Shown here one piece after another: positions 23,681 through 35,117 of a stretch of DNA of 64,000 nt. How positions within the stretch are numbered: position 1 is the first letter of the stretch; every line of letters begins with the position of its first letter. Position numbers and translations under genes: made by a program. The DNA is taken from positions 23,934,501 through 23,998,500 of the forward strand of contig OY987268.1 of the NCBI GenBank assembly GCA_963920665.1, given 5' to 3'. The notes beneath the pieces were generated by a model. The model ran no database searches. It saw nothing but the letters and a program-made list of their open reading frames with translations, and had not been told where the DNA came from. This DNA comes from Straminergon stramineum. Lineage: Eukaryota > Streptophyta > Bryopsida > Hypnales > Calliergonaceae.

Positions 23681-25058
23681 TAATAATCTTTAGAACTAGT
23701 TTATAGAATTTTGTGCAAATGCTACCTTCAAGACAGACATGCATCAACTTTGGCTCCCTTGAGAGTGAGTAGTATCAAAGAAAAAGATAGAAAAAAAAGG
23801 ATTTTGCAAGTTGTGTAGGATTATTGGGAGTACTATAAATACAAAATTGACTAAATAGATGCTTGTTCCAATGTGGAGGAAGTTATATATTTTGCAAATT
23901 GGTTAGCAAATTCTATTGTCGGTTGCAGCTTTCACTAAAATGTTTCAATGAAAGGGTTTTTTTTACAATCAATACTAGTAGTGAAAGAATTTTTTGGGTA
24001 GAAATTCAACTAATTTTAGCTAGTTTAGGGATCTTTGGTGGGCACCCCAAATGTGCCACACCCTAAAACATCATCTTCACTTTGTATACATCTCCTGAAT
24101 CACATTAGAAGAGATTTGAAGGCATGAAGAGGTTGTGAGTTATTTTGAATTTCAAAGTTGTCGGAACTAGCCACATCAACAATATAACATGGTACAGACT
24201 TTGCCATGTCATAAAATAATATTATTTTTAATTATTTAATTAGGATTTAATTCAATTTTAAATTTATTCTTATTTTTTAGATTTTTTTTTTAATTTCAAA
24301 AATTCAGCCCATTATTAGTTGGTTTCCAATTTTGGGTAGCACAACCAAGGAACAACCTTGAAACATGCTTTTGAAGCCCTTAGTTGTCCTCTAATGATTA
24401 TATGACTATGTGGAAGAAGCTATTTTAGAATCAAAATGTGTTCCTTCATAACTTTTGCACATGGTATCCAAATGTCTCATTTTCTAGTATGTTCAAACCT
24501 CCTTTCACTTGCCAACAAAAAATCAATGGAAAATTTGACAAGTCTAATAATAGTAATTAGGCACAATAGCAAAAAGTGGCTGCTTGGGAGGGTATCTACC
24601 TTAAGCCTCCTTCCCAACATAGTGCTAAGGTTACTACACAAACAATCACACAAATAAACAATTCAACATGGTTCTCATTATTATATTAAATTTTTTTGTA
24701 GAGTCTTGTTCGTAGTAGATAGAGGATTCTAGATTCTCTTAGAATGCATTTTTTGGACACAATATGAATAAACTATGAGTTTTTCAAAGTATTGAAAAAA
24801 GGATTTAGGGTAATTGACCATAGACTCTCATGAATAGTAGAAGTACATTTTATGCAAGAATCTAGAGCATTTGATTTTTTAGAAGCGGTTGAAATTGGGT
24901 GTAGTTACCTTAAATAATTGCAAAAAATTGAGTTTCTATTCATACAAAGGGAAATAGTGATCTGGATTCAAAATCCTTGCTGTGACTTTATCAAATTTTA
25001 TATTCCTACATGTAGTGCTGAAAGTGACTATTCCAGATAAGAAGGTTGCAACATTATA
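23681..25058. other. AT-rich gene-free stretch
   Basis: Only short ORFs of 65-75 codons without motifs or splice context. No RNA gene or bounded element could be supported. Confidence 0.4.
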
Positions 25059-25062
25059 TTAA

Positions 25063-25638
25063 CCCCTAAACGTCCAAATTCATCTACAGAATTGACGATT
25101 TGAGAAAAATCATTATAAAATGCTATTTGGAAGCATATTTTGGAATTGATATACAAATGAAAGTTGTATATTATGATTTGTAGATTCCATCTGTATGGTT
25201 AGGTTCACCAATGCTATCACCAATATTTTTTTAATAAATTTTGAGAGAAAAATTTCAAAATTCCTTCAAAATTTGATTTCAAGCAAAATATTATTATTTT
25301 TTGAGTAAAATTTGTTGGAATGGATTTGAAATGAGGTTCTCTTTACATGGTGATTTTTTGAATTTTTTGTTCTTCCTATCTATGACCTCATTTTCACTAA
25401 TCTAGTTTAGAACTAAAGTCAATGCAGTTTGACCACTTGACATACTTGCACATTTGTAATTTTAGAAAAATGTGAACTCTAGTAATACCAAATCCAACCC
25501 TTAGATAGGACAACAACTTGATAACGTACCTTCACAAATTAAAATAACTTTCATCCAAGTAATTAGGAGGATGAAATTGGTGTTTCAAATTGTTTATCGT
25601 CTAGAAAATGGACGTCAACATGTTTAGGCCTTTAGGGG
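25063..25638 (+). mobile_element. TTAA-flanked MITE, family 3, copy b (576 bp)
   Basis: It starts CCCCTAAACGTCCAAATTCA, ends TTTAGGGG, and is flanked by TTAA on both sides (25059-25062, 25639-25642). It is collinear with 11,437-12,006 along its full length. Confidence 0.85.
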
Positions 25639-25710
25639 TTAAAAGATTGCAAGAATATAGGAAAGCAATTTTTTGGGATGAGCATAATAAGTTCAAATTT
25701 GTACCATATA

Positions 25711-25978
25711 TGCAGGACATGAAATCCTTCATTTGAACTAGGCTCCACAGGGTAATTTTATGGGTTATCCAGGGGTAAAAGTAAAAAATGACCCCTATTT
25801 TGAGTCGTGTCTAGGGTATGTTTTAGACCTCTTCTTGCTAATTTGTAGTCTCTAATTGCAAATATGAATTTAGAAGTTATAAAAAAAAGAATGTGCAAAA
25901 AATTAAAAAATCCTACATTTTCCCCAAGGTAAATCTACCCCTTCAGGGCCTAGTTCAAATGGAGGATTTAATGTCCTC
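25711..25978. mobile_element. 268-bp Mutator-like MITE, copy 2
   Basis: Same length and interior as 13,440-13,707. It is flanked by a 9-bp direct repeat matching at 8 of 9 positions (TACCATATA at 25702-25710, TACCATACA at 25979-25987). The long TIRs contain AAATCCTTCATTTGAACTAG and its near complement. Confidence 0.85.
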
Positions 25979-26006
25979 TACCATACACCTTCCTATGATA
26001 CTTTAA

Positions 26007-26224
26007 TCCTTTAACACGAGACTAGTGATCGTGAAATTCATCTCTTTTGGCACTATGTGACATCATCTATTTAAAAAAAAAAATATTCATTGGAGGTCAA
26101 ACTACTATGCAAGATCTCTCTTTTTTGCACAAAATTTCAAGGATGAACAATTGTGATTTCATCCTAAATAGAAAGATTTTTTGTCATCCATTGAACAAAA
26201 AACATCATGGGTGTCGTTCAAGGG
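26007..26224 (+). mobile_element. Family 2 TTAA-type MITE, copy d (218 bp)
   Basis: It begins TCCTTTAACACGAGACTAGT after TTAA 26003-26006 and ends GTGTCGTTCAAGGG before TCAA. It shares the GTGACATCATC and CAAGATCT interior boxes with 8,135-8,804. Confidence 0.75.
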
Positions 26225-26475
26225 TCAACAAAGGCCTCTGACCTATTCCTCCATGTCACTACCCCTCCTTTTCTGCAATCTTCATTCTTTCAAATTGTTC
26301 CATTAGCTTAACACTCCCACTAACTAGATACCATTTGGAGTGGTTTCTAGTTCCACCTCATATTCCATGTCACACCGAGTGCTCCATAGCACCACTTACA
26401 AGAAAGTCCTTTTCCACAGTAGTGTCATCCAACTCTCACAATTGTTCTCAAGCACTATATGAGAATGGAGCTTAA

Positions 26476-26815
26476 TCCCTAAATGCCCAAGGCACCAAAC
26501 TTTGGTGTTTGCAAAACTTTGAAGTTAAATAAAACCTAATCAAATTGCTATTGTTAGTTTTTTTGTATTTTTAAAAACTTCTTTTTGAAGTCTAGTTTAA
26601 GCATCAAAAAACCAATCTTGAAGATGATTGATTATGATTTCTCTATCCAAGATTTTGTGTAAGGGTGCCCATTGCAATCTTGACTTTCCGTAGTATTAAG
26701 GGCTCTTGAAAATGAGCCTCAAATACACTAGATCTGGGAGGAAAAACCATATTAGAAATTCATTTAAAAAAATTGTAGAGTAGATTTTGAGAAACCATAC
26801 ATTGATTGGTAGAAG
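26476..26815 (-). mobile_element. Truncated family 1 TTAA-type MITE, inverted
   Basis: TTAA then TCCCTAAATGCCCAAGGCAC matches the right end of 7,494-8,130 in reverse. Collinear similarity runs to about 26,815, where it stops at the edge of a GC-richer segment. The far terminus is absent. Confidence 0.68.
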
Positions 26816-27420
26816 GACAAATCTTATTTCAACAGCAGCTTCACAGTTATACACACTGTAACAATTTCTGTGCAATCCTCCCCTTCTCACAAGATACACT
26901 TTCCAACATGCATCAATGGATCGAAACTCGGAAGAACAATGCGTCATGTGAATCCACACAAATTCCTTATGCCAACAGGTCCAGATCCTACAATCAGGGC
27001 TCCCTTGTTGCTGCAGACGGCATCATGGATTTGCCACCTAGCTCATGCTACTAGTGTCTAGCCCGCTCTTCTCAAGCTTAATCCGATAGCAACTACTCAC
27101 AAGGGAATTGAACTTGTGAAAAGAAGAAACTCAAATCATAGAATGCTTCTGGAATTTTTTGAGGCAGAAGCTGTTGGCTGTCCAAGGCGCCTAGGGAGCA
27201 GCCATTACCTCGTCTTAATTACAGAAAATGCCAATGGGGTAAACTCAGATCATGTTCGAGTCTCAGAGATCATGAGCCAGCTTTCTCCTTTGCAACAGTC
27301 AAATTGGGAGTATCATGCGCGACGTACGGAAGAAACTGCATTTCAAGGCACCAGAATAGATCAGTCACTAAACCGCGATGATTCCAAACTATGGGATGAA
27401 GAAAAGTAAATTACTAACTA
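26816..27420. other. Unassigned GC-richer segment downstream of mL41
   Basis: Open frames occur on the plus strand (26,806-27,054 and 27,116-27,409, the latter 97 codons). Neither shows a recognised domain or splice structure. The segment could be 3' untranslated sequence of the minus-strand mL41 gene, a small unknown gene, or a gene fragment. Confidence 0.35.
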
Positions 27421-27468
27421 TTAGAATAAGCAAGGAATTATAGGACAAACGCTGGCCCTTTCCAAGCT

Positions 27469-28390
27469 CTAACAAAGCAGCTGCAGGTAGCTTGTACTGT
27501 CGAAGACCGGGAGGAGGAAACTCAGCATTACATAGGGTTTCTTCCTACAGTCCTGATGCTTTGAAGACACCTTGCAGATGAGAATCTGATCCGGTTTTGA
27601 AGACCCTCGTAAATCAAAAACCCTACGATGCATAGTGATAATGGTTCGCGATTTAGGCTATGCTGTGCAAGCTGTACCACTAAGGGTCTAATCCGAATTC
27701 TGCGAACCCCTCGGGGATTGATCTCATTGACCTCTGCTTATTAGGCCTTCAGAACGAAGGATTCGTGAATTCAAAATAATCATTTTGGTTGATCACATTA
27801 TGGAAAGTATAACCTAAATGGAGAAAATCTTTGGATAATTAGATTGGGTGGAGAAGAAAGCATGTGTTAGTTCAAAAAAAATGTAGAACAAACAGGAATT
27901 CCCAAATAAACTCGTAAAACTGCTCTACTAACATGAGGACCACTGTGGGCTTCTTCGTCTTTCAAGGTTTGAAAACAAACTAGGGTCCTTTATCCTTCTC
28001 CTGTCCGGAAGATGCAACCGAATGAGCGCAGCTTGCATTGAAGCATAGAAGCAAAGAGAGTCTTTACCTTGCAGTTGGTCAAATCAGGAACGATGTACTT
28101 TGGAAGCTTCTCTTCCATCAACACATAACTACCTGTGCACATTCCCACAGGGATGCAACGTTTTATAAGAATCCACACAGAATGTTCGCTTTGAATATTG
28201 AGAACCTCGTGTGCAATCAGATTTATGAGTAGAAAGAATTAATACCTTTGCTGGTATGACGACCTGTAGACTTGCAGCCCTTTCCCTTATAGTAGTTGCG
28301 GGGACCGCGCTTCGAAGTGAGGATCTTAATTCCGGTGCGAGGAACGGCACGCCCACCGCGTAAGAATTGAGTGAGAATGCCCAGCGCCAT
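27469..28390 (-). CDS. mL41: Mitochondrial large-subunit ribosomal protein mL41 (MRP-L27 family)
   Basis: Three exons on the minus strand: 28390-28246, 28132-28068 and 27540-27469, with GT-AG borders and phases 1 and 0, giving 93 residues (plant homologues are about 90-95). Exon 1 ends in ILTSKRGPRNYYKGKGCKST then GRHTSK, matching the family's LTSKRAPRDYYKGKNCKPTG core. Exon 2 encodes GSYVLMEEKLPKYIVPDLTN, matching its GGYVxxxEKLPNYVVPDLTG motif. Exon 3 begins KPYV, the expected continuation, and stops after 23 codons; its acceptor (GGAAG|AAACCC) is the least certain border. The protein is a structural component of the mitoribosome large subunit. Three telo-boxes upstream suit a ribosomal protein promoter. 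Confidence 0.85.
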
Positions 28391-28482
28391 AGCTCCTCGC
28401 TCCGAAGTGAGAGTAATATCCTAATAGTCAAGAGCGCTGACGGATACAGCACAAAAGACAATCAGGAAGGCAAATGGGCACA

Positions 28483-28728
28483 AAACCCTAGAAGTTCTTC
28501 AAAAAAGCTGGTGCGATAGCATAGCTGATAAATTCTGCACAGTGAATCGAAGAAGGAAAGGAAAAAACGGCATGATTGAAGTCTAACAACGAGGAACAAT
28601 GGAGCTCCGCGCTCGCTCAGTCCCACTCCAAAGAAGGTCACAGAAACAAGGACCAATAGAAGCGACGGAAAACCCTAATTCTCACGCCCTCGCAGAAATA
28701 TTCTTTCAATGAAAACCCCTAAACCCTA
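28483..28728. promoter_or_regulatory. Three telo-boxes upstream of mL41
   Basis: AAACCCTA occurs at 28483-28490, 28670-28677 and 28721-28728, that is 93-338 bp upstream of the mL41 ATG at 28390. Clustered telo-boxes are characteristic of plant ribosomal protein promoters. Confidence 0.6.
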
Positions 28729-29149
28729 GAATCCGAGTTCAGAACTCGGTAAGGTAACTACACCTAATTGCATCCGCATAAGCAATTGAGCATTGTTCCA
28801 ATAATTCAATTTCCTTACTTATTGTTGGATCTTGCTGGAAGTCAAAAGGGTATTTCAGATTCTCTTCATTTGTATGTTTTGAACAAAGCATAAATTTTCA
28901 AAGAGATGAAAATTGGTGAACTCGAAAGGGACTCAAAGTTCTGGTAAATAGAAATACATTTTAGACAAATAATCTTCAAGGGTTAGTTTTAAAAAGGGGT
29001 CACAATTAGGTGCAATCATGTTACTGACAATGAATTTGAGTTTTGTAGGGGCATCCTTAGAGGTTGTTATTATGAACAAGAAGAAGAAAAAAAAAGGGGA
29101 TTTTAGATAATAAGAACTAATGTGCATTGCCTCAAAATTATCACTTTAA

Positions 29150-29728
29150 ACCCTAAAGGATTGAGGCACATTTGGGGCACAAATTGTATAAAACTACCAC
29201 TTTTCAGGGTAGTGAGAAAAAAATGGATTTCTTTTGTCAAATTCAACCATACAAATTTGTACTAGACTACTATGGGAATGTGTGGAAAATTTTTCAGAAA
29301 CATTGACTGCACAATTTGAAAGATTATAATGTTTGAAGTTAGAAAAAAAAAGTTTTTTTCAACTTTGCTCAACAAGGCTAGTAACCTTTAACTCCTTGTA
29401 GAGTGAGGTTTTTACACTACACATGGTTATATCTTTTAGGGCATTTGTACCTTGTATCATTTAAATTATATACCTACCAAATTTCAAAATTATAAGAGGA
29501 GTTTTGTGCATGTTATCTGAAGCTTCTTGGATTGCCCTAAAAGTTTAGAGTAGCATAACTTTTGATCTAAACACCCAATTGGAAAAAAAATTACATTCCC
29601 ACTATGGGAACATATGTTCACACCTTGTGTAAAAATTTGAAGAACATCCATTAAAAAATGACTTCATACTATATGCACCTACCCGAGATTACTTACATAC
29701 ATTCAACAATTATTTGGTCCTTTAGAGG
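29150..29728. mobile_element. TTAA-type MITE related to family 4 (579 bp)
   Basis: Left end ACCCTAAAGGATTG after TTAA (29146-29149); right end GGTCCTTTAGAGG before TTAA (29729-29732). The TIRs match for most of about 13 bases. Interior non-coding. Confidence 0.72.
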
Positions 29729-29867
29729 TTAATTCCTTAACTTCTAATTAAGATTTGTGATTTTGGACAAATGCAAATGTACTATAAAATACAAGCTCCA
29801 TGATTTTTTCAAGTTTATATCAAAGAGAGAATGTTAAGCATTAAGATTAGAAATTATCTAAGGCATA

Positions 29868-30232
29868 CAACCCATTTCCAACCACTTAAGCAATTATGCA
29901 TCTATAGAGTGGGATTCTTGAGTGGGAAAATTTTTGTGTGTACAAAAATAGATTTGGGAAGGATTCCATATTTTTTCATAATTTTATTTTTCAAAACATA
30001 ATTACTACAAATATTTTAGCTTAAGATTCTATTCGACCCATATTAGTCATATAGATTTTCATATTTCCAACCAAGGGCTTGTTGCAATATTGATAGTCTT
30101 GTAGCCAATTATAATGTGCCACAACTACATTGGGAACTGTGCCACAATTAATTACCACTCCTAACTACGTAATCTAAAAGAAATATAGTCTACATGATGG
30201 AAATGGGGGGGGTGATTGGAAAGGGGTTGCTT
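29868..30232 (+). mobile_element. Family Z MITE, copy 3
   Basis: Left end CAACCCATTTCCAACCACTT and right end GTGATTGGAAAGGGGTTG are inverted copies. It shares CGACCCATATTAGTC and AATTATAATGTGCCACAACT blocks with copy 2. Confidence 0.74.
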
Positions 30233-31202
30233 CCCATGTATATTAAATTTTGGAAAAGCATTATAAATTTTTTTCAAATCAATTTTGAAGAACTAAGTTA
30301 AAAAATTCATCAAAAATTCTCTCTCTCTCTCTATTTAGCATTTGAAGGTTCTATAATTGACCAAAAATGAAACTCTAGTCTATATGTTGGGTTGTCCAAC
30401 ATTTAAATTGCAATAATAGGAAATGGAAGAGGAAGAAGAAAGGAAAATCTTTTTTTTATATAGCCAATTTTTTTTATTATAGTCTTTTTACTTCCATGTA
30501 AGTGCATCTTCTCGACAATAGTACCACTAGGAAATCATTGCAAGCCTCGGGGAATTTATTTTCAAGCATGAGATGCTAAATATGATTTCTTTCATCTAAT
30601 AGTTTGGTATATGTTGAGGCATGGGCATGAAGGCCTTATGGAAAATTAGGAGCCCAAAGTCGAAATGGGCAATGCTCTTCATTTCCACTCATAAAAAATG
30701 ATGTCCTAATCAACAAAAATCAACAAATTTCTATTGAATTGGTTTTTGTATTGACTATTTTTACAATTGTTTATTCATTCTACACAAGTTAACAAAATCA
30801 ATACATTATTTTTTTGATTCCAATAGTACAATGACCAAATCAAAAGATTTATGTTAATTTTTTTGTAATCTTTTAGAATGTCATTCAGACAATGTTTAAA
30901 TCACTATAGTTGGAATTACATGTACAATATAAATATTCTTTTAGCTTAATCACTTATAATTTGGTGTTTTTCAAACTTAGCAAATTGAGGTGTCCATTTT
31001 GGCATAGTAGAATACCTTTTTTTCAAAAAATTTGAACTAAAAAAAGTTGGAAAATCAAACTAACTCTCATCTAGTTCAAAATCTGTTTGTGATTTTGGGT
31101 CTTCAATCAAAAATTATGGATAAAATTTAGAGAGGGGTGGCAAAGAACAATTTCTTTGACATTTTCAAACATCAACTTTTAATTTTTTTTACTTTGGTGA
31201 TA
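30233..31202. other. AT-rich gene-free stretch
   Basis: A CT microsatellite lies near 30,320. No gene or bounded element could be supported. It may include the eroded upstream part of the retroelement that follows. Confidence 0.4.
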
Positions 31203-32520
31203 GATCATCAACCTCTAAAGTAGCTTAGGAAATTGGATAAGTTTTTTGGCAAGCTTGCTAGATGGGCATTGTTGCTTTAAGAATACGATTTTGAGATTGT
31301 TCATGCACATCAAACAATTTAGATGCTAATAGACTCTCTCATAATCAAAGCCCTCCAAAGGAAAACTTGGCCAAAGTTAGATGGCATGGAAAATGTAATA
31401 GAGTGGTAGTTCTTGGATAGCATGTTGTAGTATACCTCACTTTGATGTTAGGTTTTGCATTTGTGTTGCATGCAAAAGGATCAAATCAAGAATTTGACAC
31501 AACTTAAGTTGTTAGTAATATGTGGGAGGACCATGCTTCAACAAGGTACATTTTCTATACCTATCTCTATTCTAAAATGAAATAGAGTTGGGCATTGGGC
31601 ATTGGGTATTAGACTCTATTGGAAGAAAGTTTTTCTTATTTTGTGTATGGTCTGATGGAACTAAGCGCATGCTTCTCAGACCACATCTGAGTACGTCGAG
31701 TACACGAAGAGCTTCAACATTTTGGCATCTATAGGACACATTCTATATTACGCAACTAATATTGGTAGACTAGTATGTATTAACAAGTCACCATTTATAT
31801 TTCTTGGTGTGAGGTATAAGATCGAATGAAATTGAGTTTTAGTACCTTATCACTTCAACTATGACCTTTGTCCATCATGGATTTGGGTTATCATTGGTTT
31901 TTAGACTTTGTCGGGCCACTCATTGTCAATCCACATGGAGCTACGTATGTATTGGTAATGGTGGAGGATTTTAGCTAGTTGATTGAACTTGTGACTCTAC
32001 CACAAAATTCTTCAAAGTTGGGTGCTATAACTTTTCTTGATCATGTTTGGATACATTTTGGGTCACATACTTAGGGGTTGAAGGATCAAGGGCAGGAATT
32101 CCTTGATTCATTCAAAGAATTGTGTACGAAGGCCCTAATAGATCATTGTACTAGTTTCAGAGATCATCTTGAGGCAGATGGCTTGGTTGAGCATCTTCAA
32201 ATAATAAAGTGTAGATTACACAAATGAGGATTACTTCATGACAATCACCATGCTTGGGATAGAATATTGCCATGGATTACTATGAGCTATCATTTCAATA
32301 GGCATATGTCATTGATGTCTTATAGTCCTTATTGGTTGTTATATGGATGGGAACCAAATTTACCTAGCTCAATGTGAGAGAAGTTAGCTTTAGTTATAGA
32401 CTTGGATAATTATGAAGTTATAACAAGATTGACTACAAAATTCAATTCCAAAAAATTGTTGAAGACAATTAAGGATGAAGCACATATGCACCCAACCTAC
32501 AATCCTCTAGTCACTTTCAT
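31203..32520 (+). pseudogene. Decayed Ty3/gypsy retrotransposon pol fragment (RNase H end to integrase)
   Basis: Reading on the plus strand across frames gives the RNase H/pol signature DHQPLK then KLARWALLL and EYDFEIVHAH near 31,203-31,320. An integrase zinc-finger remnant (HFGIYRTHSILRN) follows near 31,715. The integrase core starts near 31,897 with DFVGPLIVNPHGATYVLVMV and continues through KDQGQEFLDSFKELC, EADGLVEH, and WDRILPWITMSYHF near 32,255. The DDE acidic positions (D in DFVGP, D in KDQG, E in GLVE) are still readable. Multiple stops and frameshifts interrupt it, and I see no LTRs, reverse transcriptase or gag nearby. It is a non-functional relic from a plant chromosomal retrotransposon. 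Confidence 0.85.
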
Positions 32521-32768
32521 GCCAACTTGATTGGCCTATCTATGTACCAACACATTAACTTGAATGTTTATAGTTGTTGCAATAGTAGCACTGAAGATCA
32601 TCCCACACTACATGTGTTTGTTCCTAGATTACTGGAGGGATTCCCTATTTGCTAGGGGGGCATGCATTTGAAGGTGTGTTTGATATGCATTCTTGCTTAG
32701 ATTTTGATTGCATATTTGATGTTGGTTGAAACACTCGATCTATTGTGTGCTAAAAAACAATTGTTATG

Positions 32769-32876
32769 TGAAGTGACATTGGGGCCATTCCACATTGAAT
32801 TATAGTATTAGATGGACTCCCATGGGAGGCCATCTAATACTATAAATCAATGTGGAGTAGCCTCAATGTCATTTCA
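32769..32876. repeat. 108-nt near-perfect hairpin/palindrome
   Basis: Two 54-nt arms meet at the perfect palindrome CTCCCATGGGAG (32817-32828). By direct pairing, about 48 of 54 positions are Watson-Crick, three are G-T, and three are mismatched. It has essentially no loop, so it may be a tiny palindromic element or, if transcribed, a small-RNA-like foldback. Confidence 0.88.
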
Positions 32877-33886
32877 TGTGACATGAATTTTCTCTTCTTT
32901 GATATTGGATACCCTCCAATTTTTTTTTTGTATTTTTTAATCATATTTAAAGATTTCTGGTTTTAAACTAAAGCTTGTCTAGATCTCCTAGAAAAAGAAA
33001 TACATCTTTCTATGGGATCTTTAGGGGAAGGAATTTCCTAATTATGCACTGTGATGTAGCTCATAAAACAATTTAAATGAAAAAGAAGTAGAAATTTATT
33101 TTTTCAAAAATGATTTATGCATGGAAGAAAAAAATCTCTTAAAATATTCTTATGTTTTGAGTCTTCCCAATCTTCTTTGTCTTTGAAAAACAAATATTTT
33201 GTAATTGTGTATAGATTCTATCTATCATTTTGGGAACTCCCAAGTTCTAATTTTGTATGTATGAAAGATCCTTTGGCAATTTTACCCGAATTGAACTTGG
33301 TCATAGAAGTGAGAATGTCAATATGGAGGTTTCGAGGGAGAATAAAGTATGGCTTGGGAGAAATCTAGACATCATCTCTTCATTTAATTTTGTAAGTTTT
33401 CCTTTTCATCTCTAAATGAATCAATTCATGACCATCACCTAAGAATCATAATCCATTTCTCTTAACCAAGAGAATTGATTCCTTTTAGACAAGTTCAAGT
33501 GTTTGATTTTGAATAGAAATAGAATTTTTTTAAATTCGATCATCTTTCATAATTATTAAGTACTTAGTCCTTCCAAGAGATGAAATAGGGGCAAGAAATT
33601 TCTCTAGAGTAGTGTTAAGAGCCTTTCACGAGGAAGTGGGATTTTTCACCCTAAAATTGAAGATAAAAAAACGCACCTCCATTTTGGGACTATAATTTTG
33701 TCTTTTGTGACCTCATCTGCCCTATTTGGAATTTCTAATTCCACATTCCCAAATTCCCTAGACAAAAATTTGTTCTTGTAGATTTCAATTGTCAAAAATG
33801 TGCAGTCAATTTTTTTTGTCCTCCCCATTTTCCCATGAAGGCTCATAGCTCACTACAATAAGGAAAGAGGTCCGTAAAGTGCCCAT
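32877..33886. other. AT-rich gene-free stretch
   Basis: It holds an 83-codon plus-strand ORF at 33,117-33,368 and a 66-codon minus-strand ORF at 33,646-33,846. Neither has a recognised motif or codon bias distinct from background. Confidence 0.4.
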
Positions 33887-33890
33887 TTAA

Positions 33891-34812
33891 CCCCTAAAGG
33901 ACCATTCTCTCTTTGGGGGACAAATGAGATTTTGAGCAGGTACCTATGGTCTCAATTTTTGTCCTGATTTTTTGAAACTTTTTAAGAAGATAGAAAATTT
34001 GATTATCTTCGTGGGAATATAATTTTCTTTTTCATTTGGTGCCCATGAACAAAAGTTATGCCCAAATAAGCTCAAAATGGGGGAGAGGGGCAACAAAAAA
34101 AAGTTTCAAAAATTTGAATTTTTTTATTTTTTATTTTTTTCCTTACAGATTATATTTTTATCTACACGGAAAGCTTTGATTCATTCCATTTGGATTTTTT
34201 ATGAGAAAATTATAGACAATCTTGTTTTTTGGGCAATTAGAGTATCTTTCTAAAAAAATAACTTGTAGGATTCATTTCTAAATGCAATTTTTATAATTTT
34301 TCAAAAAAATAATTCCATATAGTTTCATTTGCTTTCTAGAACAATCTCACCATTGGAATTAGTGAATTTTTATTCCATCTTAAAGATATTAATAATTTTG
34401 ATTTTCCTTCTATCTTGTACCTACTTCTACTTAACAATTTCTAAAAGAATAGAAATTAAATTTTTTTGTATTTTCTTTATTTTCCTAGACTCTTAACACA
34501 ATTCTCCATGATAAAGATTTAAAGCTCAAAACTCTGTAGTGCAAAAAATTAAAGTTAAGAAGGTTCAAAGTCAAATAACCTAGTCCCGTAATGTGTGGAA
34601 AATTTTGTTTTCTTCACTTTAAATACAGATATCTTGCAATCTATGCGGTCAAAACTTCTGAAATTTTTTACACACATTTTCATACTAGTTAGGTGTAAGA
34701 TCCTACGGTTAGATGTACAAAAAATAAAATTTTCAATTTTTTTACTCTATGCTCTAAAAATGGCAGTTTTGAGTGTGTTTTTTGCAGAAAAAAGGCCTTG
34801 GTCCTTTAGGGG
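33891..34812. mobile_element. TTAA-flanked MITE, family 4 (922 bp)
   Basis: Perfect 14-bp TIRs CCCCTAAAGGACCA and complement, flanked by TTAA on both sides (33887-33890, 34813-34816). It is collinear with 53,959-54,885 and 10,501-11,432. No transposase frame is visible. Confidence 0.87.
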
Positions 34813-34829
34813 TTAAGAGATGGAAATTA

Positions 34830-35115
34830 ATTTCAGGAGTTAAAAGTATTTGAAATATGTTTGAATAAATTTTCCTAATAAAAAAAATGGAATTGGCACC
34901 TAACACTAGTTATTTCATATTTTTTGAAGCTTTGTGGAATTAGTTATGAATTTTTAAAAGTTGAAACACAATTGTCTCTTACAGCGTCTAGTCCTTAAAA
35001 TGTACACTATTTGTACATTACTGGTGCAATGAGAGAGCAAAATTTTCAAATACTGTACATTTTCAAGAGGTGGTGGAGGACTTTATGGACTGAGAAATTT
35101 GTGCACCTCCTACCT
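34830..35115. mobile_element. Family B MITE relative
   Basis: It shares TGGAATTGGCACCTAAC, TTATTTCATATTTTTTGAAG and the internal foldback around ATGTACACTATTTGTACATT with 13,869-14,194, and ends CACCTCCTACCT before TA. The left end is worn. Confidence 0.65.
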
Positions 35116-35117
35116 TA

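Noticed and set aside
27240..27275. GTTCGAGTC resembling a tRNA B box
   Set aside because: Flanking bases do not form a T-stem, and no matching A box, anticodon stem or acceptor stem was found.
30310..30350. CT repeat near 30,320 as a promoter element
   Set aside because: No gene follows within range; it is a plain microsatellite.
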